Positions 37,255-45,875 are shown, counted from the first letter of the stretch. The stretch is DNA of 64,000 nucleotides from Marinomonas alcarazii (GCF_003208215.1 NZ_QKLW01000007.1:124001-188000); one strand, 5' to 3'. Notes: generated by a model not told the origin, from the letters alone. A program made the numbers and translations.

Positions 37255-38058
37255 ATGCAGACGACATTTCGTTCGGTATTTATTTCTGATGTACACCTCG
37301 GCACAAAATCCTGCCAAGCCATACACTTATTGGATTTTTTGCAGACAATTAAAACAGATACCCTGTATCTCGTTGGTGACATTATCGACCTACAAGAAAT
37401 GCGTCATCGCGCTTACTTTATCGATACTCATCATCAGGTTGTCGAGCGCATACTAGAGATGGCAAAGTCTGGCACTAAAGTCATTTATATTCCGGGAAAT
37501 CACGACGCCTTCTTTCGTCAGTTTGCTGGACAGACGCTTTCTGGAATTGACATAAAACTCAACGCTCGTCATAAAACCGCAAACGGTCGCACCTTCCATG
37601 TCAGCCATGGAGATGAGTTCGATCAAATGGTAAAAATCAGCCCACTCATGCTTGCCATAGGCGACAAAGCTCACGGCTTAATGTTATCCCTTAATCAATG
37701 GATAAACGGCGTCAGACGCTTTTTTGGCTTACCTTATTGGTCATTGGCAGGCTATTTAAAAAGCCACATCAGCAAAGCAAAAGAATTTATCGAACGCTTT
37801 GAAACCGCCGCACTAAAATCCGCCAAAAACCAAAAAGTCGACGGCTACATCTGCGGCCACATTCACTTCGCCTCTTTTCAACTCAAAGACGATGTTCTGT
37901 ATTGCAACGACGGAGACTGGGTTGAACACTGCACGGCATTAACAGAATCCGCCGCAGGGGAAATGAGCCTGATACATTGGTCAGAAAACCCAAGAGTCTT
38001 AGCCACTGAACCAAAAGAAGAGAATTGGGGATTGTCGCCACTGCCAGCTAGGAGTTAG
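37255..38058 (+). CDS. LpxH-like metallophosphoesterase
   Basis: A 267-residue calcineurin-fold enzyme with the five blocks of the family: SDVHLG (11-16), VGDIIDLQE, GNHDAFF, HGDEFD and GHIHFA. These are typical of UDP-2,3-diacylglucosamine diphosphatase and its paralogues. The protein is longer than E. coli LpxH (240) and has RAYF/HHQVVE features of the second-paralogue group, so a role outside the main lipid A pathway is possible. AGGAGG lies just before the start. Confidence 0.86.
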   Translation: MQTTFRSVFISDVHLGTKSCQAIHLLDFLQTIKTDTLYLVGDIIDLQEMRHRAYFIDTHHQVVERILEMAKSGTKVIYIPGNHDAFFRQFAGQTLSGIDIKLNARHKTANGRTFHVSHGDEFDQMVKISPLMLAIGDKAHGLMLSLNQWINGVRRFFGLPYWSLAGYLKSHISKAKEFIERFETAALKSAKNQKVDGYICGHIHFASFQLKDDVLYCNDGDWVEHCTALTESAAGEMSLIHWSENPRVLATEPKEENWGLSPLPARS

Positions 38059-38112
38059 GAAGAAAGGGAAAGTAAAAAGGCCAGATATTATTGTCGATGA
38101 CCATAAGCCCTT

Positions 38113-38134
38113 CATTCCCGCCTTCGCGGGAATG
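38113..38134. repeat. REP-like palindrome
   Basis: CATTCCCGC (38113-38121) pairs with GCGGGAATG (38126-38134) around CTTC. The same palindrome core (ATTCCCGC with GCGGGAAT) is common as a small dispersed repeat in many proteobacterial genomes. It lies between the convergent phosphoesterase and exonuclease genes and may also help end transcripts. Confidence 0.7.
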
Positions 38135-38148
38135 ACGTGTTTGATATG

Positions 38149-38811
38149 CTAACGTACTGAAAACCTCACTCTTCCGCCCCCCATTTGGTTTAGGTCGTGT
38201 AGTCGGCAGTCTCTACCTTGGTAGGCGATCTGTGCGAGTAGTAGTTCTGCGGTGGCCAAGGCGTCGGTTAAGGCGTCGTGTCCTTGATATTCTGGTAAGC
38301 CGTAGCGTTCTCGGCAGGCGCCAAGGCGAAAGCCGCCGTCTTGAATGGGTTGCTGGGATCGGTTGGCTTTGGTGCGTTCAATAGCAAGTGTGTCTAGCCA
38401 GCTAGCCGAGAATGTCGGTAAGCTTTCGGTTTGCCAAGCTTGTTTTAAAAATCCCAACTCCATTGGCGCGTGATGCATCACTAAGACGCGTTCGCGTAGT
38501 AAGTGCCGTAAGTAACGCAACACGCTTTCTTGCTTCTTCCCCTGCTGCTGAACGTCTGAATCGGTAATCATGTGAATGCCGACGTTGTCACCAATTTGCG
38601 CGCTATCCAATACAATGTGTCTTGCTGTATCCAATGCGATCGCGCCATTATGAATACAAACCCAACCAAAGCTGACGATATGATCTTGTTTCGCGTCTAG
38701 CCCAGAGGTTTCGATGTCTAGCACGAGATAATCCCATTCAGACCACGCTTTTTTAAGTGATTGACGTGAAATATGCCAAGCATTCAGTTTGTGAAAAAGG
38801 TCAAACGACAT
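38149..38811 (-). CDS. DnaQ-like 3'-5' exonuclease
   Basis: A 220-residue DEDDh exonuclease. The first motif is DIETSGLDA (Asp32, Glu34), the last is the HDALTDALAT block with His178 and Asp183. Its start directly follows the stop of the upstream gene (TAGATG), so both are translated from one transcript. Pairing of this exonuclease with a cNMP/CBS/DUF294 protein is frequent in gammaproteobacteria, often near acetate transport genes. Its substrate is unknown; it is not the replicative epsilon subunit by size and context. Confidence 0.88.
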   Translation of the reverse strand: MSFDLFHKLNAWHISRQSLKKAWSEWDYLVLDIETSGLDAKQDHIVSFGWVCIHNGAIALDTARHIVLDSAQIGDNVGIHMITDSDVQQQGKKQESVLRYLRHLLRERVLVMHHAPMELGFLKQAWQTESLPTFSASWLDTLAIERTKANRSQQPIQDGGFRLGACRERYGLPEYQGHDALTDALATAELLLAQIAYQGRDCRLHDLNQMGGGRVRFSVR

Positions 38812-40689
38812 CTAACTATAGCCCCTTAAAAAACGCTGCTGCGCCACGTCTTGTACATCGTTGATGATGCTAAAAGTGGTTTTCAGGTGTTTGCGCTCTA
38901 ATGAACTCAAGTCTTTCGGATCCAAATACGCACTGGCTTTACCGGTTGCTTGCCAATGTCGTCCTTGGGCTTCCAAACGCAGACCATTAAGTTTGTCCCA
39001 AGCGTCCATCAAATTTCGAGCAGTATCGACACTGATAAGTTTTTCACGAATGGCTTGCTCAATTCGATCCAAGGTGCCAGCCCGATAAACCTTACATGAC
39101 AAGCCATACAAACGTGCTAGATCGTTAATTAACGCCAAGCCTTGGTGCTTTAGATCAAGCTGGTTTTTATGCTCACCAGAGGATTCCAATACAAAATGTC
39201 GAAAAAAGCCCAGTGGCGGTTTACTTGCCAACGCGGTGCGCGTCAAGGTGGCTAAAAATACACTGTTTTTGCTCACCTCTAACTGCATGGCTTTAATCAG
39301 GTCATTCACCGCGTCACCTTGCTTACTTCCCGAATCATACACACAACGAATGTCGAAAAAGATGCTCGCGTGAAGCAAGGCACTAGGCGCGCTGCTTTTG
39401 ATCCAAGTGGAAAAGGCTTGCTGCCAACCAGACGTTGTTCTTCGCCATTCAGGATTACTCGCCATGATGTCACCAGGACAAAGGCGAATACCACAAAGCG
39501 CCAAGCCTTGGCATATAAATTCGGATAAATCGGCAAAGTATTGGCTTTCTTCTGCATTTGGCTCACGCTCTAACATCAGACCATTATCTTGGTCACTGCC
39601 CAACGATTGATCACGTCGCGCTTGTGAACCAAATACCAGAAATTGGAATGCCATCGGCGCTTTGCCCAATTTATCCAGCGCCAGCTCAATGACACGACGC
39701 GTCAGATTATCACTGACTGTCGCCAGTACTTTGCCCACATCAGCGGGTTTCATATCGGTCACAATCAAATTGATAATCAAGGTCGGCCATTGTTTGCAAA
39801 CGCGAGCCAAATCTTCAATCGATTGCTGACGATGAATTTGATTGATCAATAACAAAGGGCTCAGTTCTTGATGTCGCAACAAATCGGCGGCGGTTAACAT
39901 GCCGACGGCTCTTTGTTCTTCATCGACAATAGGCAAATGGTGTATATTACTTTCGCTCATCAGAGTCTGTGCCTGCATCACCAAGGCATCAGGTCTCAAA
40001 TTAATAGGCGCTCGTGTCATTACCTCTTTTACTAATGAATCTGCCGAGCCGCCAAGGGCTAAAATACGCGAGCGCAAATCTCGATCCGTGACGATGCCAG
40101 AAAGCTTGTCGCCCTCTACCACTAATATGGAACTCACTCGCGCTTCGGTCATGCGCATGGCAATCGCCTGAACGGTTTCTTCAGGCGTTGCTAGAATCAG
40201 CTGTCGTGTCATTATGTGCGAAACAGGTGTCGAAAGTTGCAAGGCGGGAGACGCCATTTCGTTACTTTGGCTACGAGATAGTTTGCGTAGACGATTGAGT
40301 TGAGTGTGCTCAAAAAACAACCCAAAGGCTTCGCTCTTTTCCAAGGTTTCCATAAAGCGCTTCTTATCGAAGCGGTATACTAAGCTGTCTTCCATGGCGA
40401 CCACTTGTAAACCATCCGGGTTTTGCGCCATCACACTGGACACGCCAAAACATTCACCATCAGCAATTTGATCCACCAGCCCACCTTTTGGTGTGCGAAT
40501 TTCGCAAGCACCACGACGAATTAAATGCACAGTAGCGGCCTCGCCTTTCAACACTAAGGTCTGACCTTGCCGCACATACAGCATAGAAACGCCCGTCAGC
40601 AATTGCTTACGCTCAAGTAAACTTAAGCTGGAAAAAGGCGGAGTAGCTTCAATAAATTTATGTACTTCAGGAATGTCGATCGCAGCCAT
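38812..40689 (-). CDS. cNMP-binding, CBS pair and DUF294 nucleotidyltransferase-like protein
   Basis: A 625-residue multidomain cytosolic protein: cyclic-nucleotide-binding domain (about 15-130), two CBS motifs (about 158-275, VSHIMTR, VVEGDKLSGIVTDRDL and HHLPIVDEEQRAVGML), a DUF294 nucleotidyltransferase-like domain (about 300-440) with GSQARR (354-359) and SDQDNG (365-370), then the DUF294 C-terminal domain. It likely senses nucleotides and may transfer a nucleotidyl group to a protein, but no target is known to me. It is followed without gap by the DnaQ-like exonuclease. Confidence 0.9.
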   Translation of the reverse strand: MAAIDIPEVHKFIEATPPFSSLSLLERKQLLTGVSMLYVRQGQTLVLKGEAATVHLIRRGACEIRTPKGGLVDQIADGECFGVSSVMAQNPDGLQVVAMEDSLVYRFDKKRFMETLEKSEAFGLFFEHTQLNRLRKLSRSQSNEMASPALQLSTPVSHIMTRQLILATPEETVQAIAMRMTEARVSSILVVEGDKLSGIVTDRDLRSRILALGGSADSLVKEVMTRAPINLRPDALVMQAQTLMSESNIHHLPIVDEEQRAVGMLTAADLLRHQELSPLLLINQIHRQQSIEDLARVCKQWPTLIINLIVTDMKPADVGKVLATVSDNLTRRVIELALDKLGKAPMAFQFLVFGSQARRDQSLGSDQDNGLMLEREPNAEESQYFADLSEFICQGLALCGIRLCPGDIMASNPEWRRTTSGWQQAFSTWIKSSAPSALLHASIFFDIRCVYDSGSKQGDAVNDLIKAMQLEVSKNSVFLATLTRTALASKPPLGFFRHFVLESSGEHKNQLDLKHQGLALINDLARLYGLSCKVYRAGTLDRIEQAIREKLISVDTARNLMDAWDKLNGLRLEAQGRHWQATGKASAYLDPKDLSSLERKHLKTTFSIINDVQDVAQQRFLRGYS

Positions 40690-40920
40690 TTTATTATTCT
40701 CGCTGATGTGCGTTTATTGACGGAATAGTCGTCTATCGATTCAAAAGAGTGTGCGCTTTTATCATAGACAACAAAATGCTTCTTAGACCAATGTCTAAAA
40801 CAAACTATTCGCTTATCTTCGCCCAGCAAAGGCTAACAAGGCACAAAAAGATCCCCTTACATATCAATCATCTATAATTAACTCAGAATTTTATCTAGAA
40901 ATGGACTTGACGGGATTCAA

Positions 40921-40936
40921 ATGTTATCGGTAACAT
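40921..40936. promoter_or_regulatory. GntR-type operator 1
   Basis: ATGTTATCGGTAACAT is a 16-base near-perfect palindrome of the type bound by the LacI-family regulator GntR of E. coli (core TGTTACC-GGTAACA). It lies about 85 bases upstream of the first TRAP gene. Confidence 0.78.
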
Positions 40937-40946
40937 TGCCGCCTTA

Positions 40947-40960
40947 GTTACCGGTAACAT
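40947..40960. promoter_or_regulatory. GntR-type operator 2
   Basis: GTTACCGGTAAC (40947-40958) is a perfect 12-base palindrome continuing into AT, the GntR core. Its centre is 24 bases from that of operator 1, so the two sites lie on nearby faces of the helix and could bind cooperatively. Confidence 0.8.
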
Positions 40961-41020
40961 CAGCAAAAGCACTGTTCCTAAAAACTGTTATTAAAAAAAT
41001 AATCAACGGGAAGCGATATC

Positions 41021-42037
41021 ATGAGTAAATTCAGCACTACGCTAATGACCGCCACTATGGCTGGCATTCTATCTACGTCTGCAATCGCAGCGGACTACAA
41101 TTTCAAATTCCAATCCTCTGATCCAGCGGGCGACAAAAACTTCCAAGTTCAAAAAGAATGGACGAAACGCGTCGAAACGATGACGGGCGGCCGTGTTCAT
41201 ATCGAGTTACTTCCTGTTGGCAGTATTTTCAAACACACTGAAACGCTAGACGGCATCAAAATGGGCATCCTAGATGGCCATATTACGGCTACCGAGTTTT
41301 TCTCTGGTAAAGATCCAGCATTCGGCCTAATTGGTAACACAGTAGGTGCTTGGTCTAATACTCAACAACTTCTGCAATACGTTAATTACGGTGGCGGTTA
41401 CGAGCTAATGAATGAGCTGTACGCTCCTTACGGCGTGAAGTTCATTGGTGGTTCTACAACAGGTGTTGAATCGTTGGTTTCTCGTGTTCCACTGGACAGC
41501 GTTGCCGATCTGAAAGGTCTAAAACTTCGCGCTCCTGAAGGCTTGGTTCAACGCGTATTTGCAGCCGCAGGCGCAGCGCCAGTTAACCTACCGGGTTCTG
41601 AAGTATTCACCGGTCTTAGCAAAGGCGTTATCGACGCAGCCGACTACACTGTTTTCTCAACAAACCAGAAAGCTGGCATGAACGACATTGCAACACACCC
41701 AGTTCAGCCTGGTTTCCACTCTTTGCCATTGATTGATATTTCAATGAACAAGAAAAAATGGGACAAGCTACCTGCGGATATCCAATCTATCCTAACGGTT
41801 TCTGTTCGTGACTTTGCGGAAGACATGACAACTCAGTTACGTATTGCGGACCAAGCAGCGGTAAAAGCAGCGCAAGCGGATCCGAACATTACGATTCACG
41901 ATTGGTCTGCGGAAGAACGTAAAAAATTCCGTGCGATTGCTCGTACACAGTGGGAAGAGTTTGCTAAAAGTTCAGACAATGCTCAGAAAGTGTACGACTC
42001 TATTACGACGTACCTAGAAGCGAATGGCCTTCTTTAA
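41021..42037 (+). CDS. TRAP transporter binding protein, DctP family
   Basis: A 338-residue periplasmic solute-binding protein. A signal peptide (1-23, ending IAA) precedes the DctP fold, with LKLRAPEGLV (about 165-174) holding the arginine that binds the carboxylate of TRAP substrates. GntR-type operators lie upstream and gntK and gntR downstream, so gluconate or a related sugar acid is the likely substrate, replacing the GntT-type permease seen elsewhere. The operon order is P, Q, M. Confidence 0.9.
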   Translation: MSKFSTTLMTATMAGILSTSAIAADYNFKFQSSDPAGDKNFQVQKEWTKRVETMTGGRVHIELLPVGSIFKHTETLDGIKMGILDGHITATEFFSGKDPAFGLIGNTVGAWSNTQQLLQYVNYGGGYELMNELYAPYGVKFIGGSTTGVESLVSRVPLDSVADLKGLKLRAPEGLVQRVFAAAGAAPVNLPGSEVFTGLSKGVIDAADYTVFSTNQKAGMNDIATHPVQPGFHSLPLIDISMNKKKWDKLPADIQSILTVSVRDFAEDMTTQLRIADQAAVKAAQADPNITIHDWSAEERKKFRAIARTQWEEFAKSSDNAQKVYDSITTYLEANGLL

Positions 42038-42068
42038 GCTCCCCTAGAAGCCTTTTAAAACTGCAAAA

Positions 42069-42102
42069 CAGGCGCACTGCATTCCTATTGCATCTGCGCC
42101 TG
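42069..42102 (+). terminator. Intercistronic stem-loop after the first dctP gene
   Basis: CAGGCGCA (42069-42076) pairs with TGCGCCTG (42095-42102), with an inner TGCA/TGCA pairing inside the loop, and is followed by CTTTTC. It lies between the binding-protein gene and dctQ and probably causes partial termination. Confidence 0.65.
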
Positions 42103-42116
42103 CTTTTCATTGGATC

Positions 42117-42680
42117 ATGATCATGAAAGACGAAATTCATCCAGACACTCTCGATAGTTCAGAACAACCAAGAAACGGTCTAGATCGTGTGATTTTCAAG
42201 TTTGGAAATCTCATCAGCTTGCTGTTTGTTTTTACGGTTGCCATTTCATTTTATGAAGTACTGATGCGCTATGTATTTAACGCCCCAACCATTTGGGTAC
42301 ACGAAACGGCCTCTTTCTTAGGAGGATGTTTGTTTGTCTATGGCGGCATTTACGCTTTATCCATCAATAAGCACGTTCGAGTGGTGCTCATCTACGATAT
42401 TGTTTCTGATCGAACACGTCGCTGGCTGAATGTTTTTCATCACCTAATGGGGCTTTTGTTTTCTGGCCTACTTAGCTGGGCGGCTTATCAAATGGTGCAG
42501 GATTCATGGTTCACACCTTTTGGCGATATCCGTTTAGAAACCTCTGGATCCGCTTGGAACCCTGCTTTCCCAGCCTTGGTAAAAGGCATGATATTCATGA
42601 CGCTTTGTATCATGTTTGTGCAGTTCTCTTTGCACTTAATACAAGAATTAAATGGCTTAAGGAAACGCAAAGATGTTTGA
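42117..42680 (+). CDS. TRAP transporter small membrane subunit, DctQ family
   Basis: A 187-residue protein with four membrane segments, starting near FGNLISLLFVFTVAISFYEV (about 30-50). The E-V-L-M-R-Y-V-F motif (about 49-56) is typical of DctQ. The ATG at 42117 or the second at 42123 could be used. The stop overlaps the dctM start by eight bases. It joins DctM to form the sodium-driven transporter. Confidence 0.9.
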   Translation: MIMKDEIHPDTLDSSEQPRNGLDRVIFKFGNLISLLFVFTVAISFYEVLMRYVFNAPTIWVHETASFLGGCLFVYGGIYALSINKHVRVVLIYDIVSDRTRRWLNVFHHLMGLLFSGLLSWAAYQMVQDSWFTPFGDIRLETSGSAWNPAFPALVKGMIFMTLCIMFVQFSLHLIQELNGLRKRKDV

Positions 42681-43989
42681 TTTATCCGCTATGGGCATAG
42701 GCTACGGCAGCCTTCTCATGCTCGGTTCAATGATTTTATTACTACTAACGGGCATGCAATTAGCCTTTGTTACCGCGTTAGTCGCTCTTGTTTTTGCTAT
42801 TGGTTGGTTTGGCGTGGGCGCGTTGCCTTTAATCACCAGCCGTTTGTACAGTTTTGTTGGCAGCTATGTCTTTCTAGCCGTCCCCATGTTTGTTCTCATG
42901 GCGGCTCTACTAGATAGGTCGGGGATTGCCCGAGACCTGTTCGATGCCATGAAAGTCTTTGGCCGCAAACTTCGCGGTGGCGTGGCTGTACAAACGCTTT
43001 TGGTTGCTATTGTTCTAGCCTCTATGTCTGGCGTGATCGGTGGTGAAACTGTGTTGCTTGGTATCTTGGCCTTGCCGCAAATGTTGCGCCTTGGTTACAA
43101 CCGCAAACTGGCCATTGGTGTTACCTGTGCTGGCGGTGCGTTGGGCACCATGTTGCCACCAAGTATCGTCTTGATTATCTATGGCTTAACCGCCAGCGTG
43201 TCTATTGGCGACTTATTTAAAGCGGCGTTTTTACCTGCGTTTATTCTTGCCTTCGCTTACATGGCATATGTGCTGATCATTTGTCGTCTTAACCCAGAAT
43301 ACGCACCCTTGCCAAGCGACGAAGAGCTGGCAACGGACAATGACGTTAACTATTTCAAAGCCCTACTCTTCCCGTTACTTACGGTAATGATGGTGCTTGG
43401 TAGTATTTATACTGGTGTGGCGTCTGTAACTGAAGCCTCTGCATTAGGTGTGGTGGGTATCCTGATCAGTGCGGCGATTCGTGGCGAACTGAATTTCGCT
43501 ATGCTAATAGACAGTGCCAAAGCCACCATGAGCACCTGTGGCATGATCATTTGGATCGGTATTGGTGCCACAGCATTGGTTGGCGTTTACAACCTCATGG
43601 GCGGTATCAGTTTCGTTGAAGAAACCATTCTTGCCCTAAGTGGTGGCAGCGTGATGGGCACCATTATGATCATGATGGTGATCTTGCTGGTCTTAGGTAT
43701 GTTCTTGGATTGGGTTGGTGTCGCGCTACTAACTATGCCAATTTTCGTCCCTATTATCATCGGCCTTGGCTTGGATCCGATCTGGTTTGGTGTGGTGTTC
43801 TGTTTGAACATGCAGGTGTCTTTCTTATCTCCTCCGTTTGGTCCTGCGGCGTTTTACCTTAAATCTGTGGCACCAAAAGACATTAGTCTGGGCGAAATAT
43901 TCAGCTCTCTCATGCCTTTCATTGGCTTACAAGTTTTGGTTCTTGCATTGGTCATTTTCTTCCCTGAGCTGGCCCTTTGGTGGAAATAA
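42673..43989 (+). CDS. TRAP transporter large membrane subunit, DctM family
   Basis: The 438-residue transport subunit has about twelve hydrophobic segments and the DctM signatures VPMFVLMAALLDRSGIARDL, GGALGTMLPPSIVLIIYG and the C-terminal LSPPFGPAAFYLK. It overlaps dctQ and is followed 83 bases later by gntK. Transport is expected to be coupled to sodium. Confidence 0.93.
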   Translation: MFDLSAMGIGYGSLLMLGSMILLLLTGMQLAFVTALVALVFAIGWFGVGALPLITSRLYSFVGSYVFLAVPMFVLMAALLDRSGIARDLFDAMKVFGRKLRGGVAVQTLLVAIVLASMSGVIGGETVLLGILALPQMLRLGYNRKLAIGVTCAGGALGTMLPPSIVLIIYGLTASVSIGDLFKAAFLPAFILAFAYMAYVLIICRLNPEYAPLPSDEELATDNDVNYFKALLFPLLTVMMVLGSIYTGVASVTEASALGVVGILISAAIRGELNFAMLIDSAKATMSTCGMIIWIGIGATALVGVYNLMGGISFVEETILALSGGSVMGTIMIMMVILLVLGMFLDWVGVALLTMPIFVPIIIGLGLDPIWFGVVFCLNMQVSFLSPPFGPAAFYLKSVAPKDISLGEIFSSLMPFIGLQVLVLALVIFFPELALWWK

Positions 43990-44033
43990 CCCATTGAGAC
44001 CATGCCGTTCAACACGGCTTTTTGAACGACACA

Positions 44034-44055
44034 GCCTTGCTGAAAACAGCAAGGC
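44034..44055 (+). other. Stem-loop between dctM and gntK
   Basis: GCCTTGCTG (44034-44042) pairs perfectly with CAGCAAGGC (44047-44055) around AAAA, with no U-run after it. A second inverted repeat (CGTTCAA 44006-44012, TTGAACG 44022-44028) lies just upstream. It may be an mRNA processing or stability element inside the operon. Confidence 0.55.
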
Positions 44056-44072
44056 GATAAGGACTTAAGAAG

Positions 44073-44564
44073 ATGACAAAGAAAATTGTAGTATTAGGCG
44101 TATCAGGTTCAGGTAAATCCTTGATCGGTAAAAGCATCGCTGACGAACTTGGCTACCCATTTTTTGATGGCGATGATTTTCATAGCCAAGCAAACGTTGA
44201 CAAAATGCGTCAGGGCACACCGCTTACTGATGACGACCGTAAAGACTGGTTGGCGACTCTAAACACTATCTTGATCGACAATCCAACGGCGGTCATAGCC
44301 TGTTCAGGGTTGAAGCCAGAATATCGCGCCATGCTGCGCAAGGGTTTAGACGATGTCGCCATGATCTATCTAAAAGGCAGTATCGATACTATTTGGCAAC
44401 GCCATCAAAAGCGAGACGGTCATTATTTTAATGGTCGTGAAATGCTAGAGAGTCAGTTTGCCACCTTGGTTGAGCCAACAGACGAAGAAGCTCTGGTGAT
44501 CGACATTTCTCAAGATGCCGACCAAGTATTAAAAGAAGCACTGACGCTTTTAGCCAATCAGTAA
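44073..44564 (+). CDS. gntK: Gluconokinase
   Basis: A 163-residue kinase that phosphorylates gluconate to 6-phosphogluconate for the Entner-Doudoroff or pentose phosphate pathway. P-loop GVSGSGKS (about 9-16), FFDGDDFHSQANVDKM (about 31-46), GTPLTDDDR and ACSGLK are hallmarks of GntK. It is joined to the TRAP genes upstream and gntR downstream. Confidence 0.95.
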   Translation: MTKKIVVLGVSGSGKSLIGKSIADELGYPFFDGDDFHSQANVDKMRQGTPLTDDDRKDWLATLNTILIDNPTAVIACSGLKPEYRAMLRKGLDDVAMIYLKGSIDTIWQRHQKRDGHYFNGREMLESQFATLVEPTDEEALVIDISQDADQVLKEALTLLANQ

Positions 44565-44570
44565 AGATCT

Positions 44571-44600
44571 AAGAGGCGTAATAATACAATTGCGCCTCTT
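44571..44600 (+). terminator. Stem-loop after gntK
   Basis: AAGAGGCG (44571-44578) pairs with CGCCTCTT (44593-44600) around a 14-base loop. No U-run follows, so termination is uncertain. Confidence 0.45.
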
Positions 44601-44607
44601 CATTATA

Positions 44608-44621
44608 AGTAAGCGCTTACT
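44608..44621. promoter_or_regulatory. Perfect palindrome of LacI-operator type
   Basis: AGTAAGCGCTTACT is a perfect 14-base palindrome with central CG, the general form of LacI-family operators, but different from the GntR core nearby. It lies between gntK and gntR, 161 bases before the gntR start. Confidence 0.5.
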
Positions 44622-44702
44622 GCCAATTTAAAACCTGCAATAGTTAGTATCTACCTAAAAAAACATCGACTTTTTCTTTCTCGCCATGAACGGCTTATGA
44701 TA

Positions 44703-44718
44703 ATGTTACCTGTAACAA
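44703..44718. promoter_or_regulatory. GntR-type operator 3, in front of gntR
   Basis: TGTTACCTGTAACA (44704-44717) has the GntR core, 52 bases before the preferred gntR start. This implies autoregulation. Confidence 0.75.
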
Positions 44719-44768
44719 AACATGGATGCGTCATTGGTATGAAAAGCTCAGATATAAAAAGCCCCAGC

Positions 44769-45764
44769 ATGAAAAACAAACGACCGACGTTACAAGATGT
44801 TGCTGACCTAGTCGGTGTGACGAAAATGACAGTAAGCCGTTTTCTGAGAAACCCCGATCAAGTCTCCGTACCTTTACAGACAAAAATCGCCGACGCATTA
44901 GAAGAACTGGGTTATATTCCTAATCGAGCACCCGATATTTTATCTAAATCAAAAAGCCATGCGATTGGTGTTTTGCTGCCTTCTTTAACCAACCAGGTCT
45001 TTGCAGAAGTCATTCGTGGCATCGAATCCATTGTAGAGCCTGCTGGTTATCAAACCATGCTAGCTCACTATGGTTACAGCAAAGAAGCGGAAGAAGCACG
45101 CATCGCCACACTCTTGTCTTATAACGTTGATGGTTTGATCATTTCTGAAAGCTATCACACAGAACGCGTTAGAAAGATGCTTGCTGTCGCTGGCATTCCT
45201 GTCATTGAAATCATGGACTCTGTTTCTCCTCCCATCGAGCAAGCCATCGGCATAGACAACGAAGCCGCCGCTTATGCAATGACGGATTTTATGATCAAAC
45301 GAGGCCGACAAAAGATTGTCTATTTTGCCGCGCGAATGGATCAGCGAACTCTGTTTAAAATCAAAGGTTACGAAACCGCCATGCATGACAATGGCCTAAC
45401 CCCTTTGTGTTTGAAAACCAATAGCGCCTCTTCTTTCACCCTAGGGGCCACTTTTTTACACGACGCCCTGCAGCAACAACCCGATACCGATGGCATATTC
45501 TGCACCAACGATGACTTAGCAATTGGTGCGCTGTACGCTTGCCAAAAAGCGGGCATCAAGGTTCCCCAAGACATCAGCATCGCCGGCTTTCATGGCCACG
45601 ATATCTCCCGCGCCATGATACCAAGACTGGCTACCGTCATTACGCCCCGTGAAGAAATGGGACGCCTTGCTGCCGAACATCTTTTGTCACGTTTACAGGG
45701 CAATCCTGTTTCGCAAACCATTATCGATTTACCCTTTCAAATTGAAGCGGGCGAGAGTGTTTAA
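44769..45764 (+). CDS. gntR: LacI-family gluconate repressor GntR
   Basis: From the ATG at 44769 the protein has 331 residues, the same as E. coli GntR, and begins MKNKRPTLQDVADLVGVTKM, very like that protein. The helix-turn-helix and hinge (about 6-60, VSRFLRNPDQVSV, LGYIPNRAPDIL) precede a periplasmic-binding-like effector domain with TNQVFAEVIRGIES and GIFCTNDDLAIGAL. Longer in-frame starts at 44697 and 44739 would put the operator at 44703-44718 in or at the edge of the coding region and extend past the E. coli N-terminus, so they are less likely. It should repress the TRAP-gntK genes in the absence of gluconate. Confidence 0.93.
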   Translation: MKNKRPTLQDVADLVGVTKMTVSRFLRNPDQVSVPLQTKIADALEELGYIPNRAPDILSKSKSHAIGVLLPSLTNQVFAEVIRGIESIVEPAGYQTMLAHYGYSKEAEEARIATLLSYNVDGLIISESYHTERVRKMLAVAGIPVIEIMDSVSPPIEQAIGIDNEAAAYAMTDFMIKRGRQKIVYFAARMDQRTLFKIKGYETAMHDNGLTPLCLKTNSASSFTLGATFLHDALQQQPDTDGIFCTNDDLAIGALYACQKAGIKVPQDISIAGFHGHDISRAMIPRLATVITPREEMGRLAAEHLLSRLQGNPVSQTIIDLPFQIEAGESV

Positions 45765-45808
45765 TCATTAGCCGATAAAAAGCGCCAAAAGTTCATTATG
45801 GGAAAGAA

Positions 45809-45840
45809 AACACTTAACACTGAAATGAGAAGTGTTATTA
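45809..45840. promoter_or_regulatory. Candidate Fur box / stem-loop before the iron ABC operon
   Basis: TGAGAAG-T-GTTATTA (45826-45840) fits the 7-1-7 Fur dyad at roughly ten of fourteen positions, and lies 36 bases before the binding-protein start. The same place also has a 7-bp inverted repeat (AACACTT 45809-45815 with AAGTGTT 45830-45836). Either may be the functional element. Confidence 0.4.
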
Positions 45841-45875
45841 TTATCGAAACTTTTCAATAACAAAGACATATTCTT

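Larger units (their letters stand above)
40690..41020. other. Divergent regulatory gap before the TRAP-gluconate operon
   Basis: A 331-base noncoding gap between divergent genes. It contains a 6-bp inverted repeat TTAGAC-N4-GTCTAA (40783-40798) on the side of the cNMP/CBS gene, a TATAAT element at 40873-40878 and two GntR-like palindromes at 40921-40960. AAGCG-type bases precede the TRAP start at 41021. Confidence 0.5.

Noticed and set aside
44697..44768. Upstream starts for gntR
   Set aside because: They would put the GntR-type operator within or at the edge of the coding sequence and extend the protein beyond the E. coli length of 331 residues.
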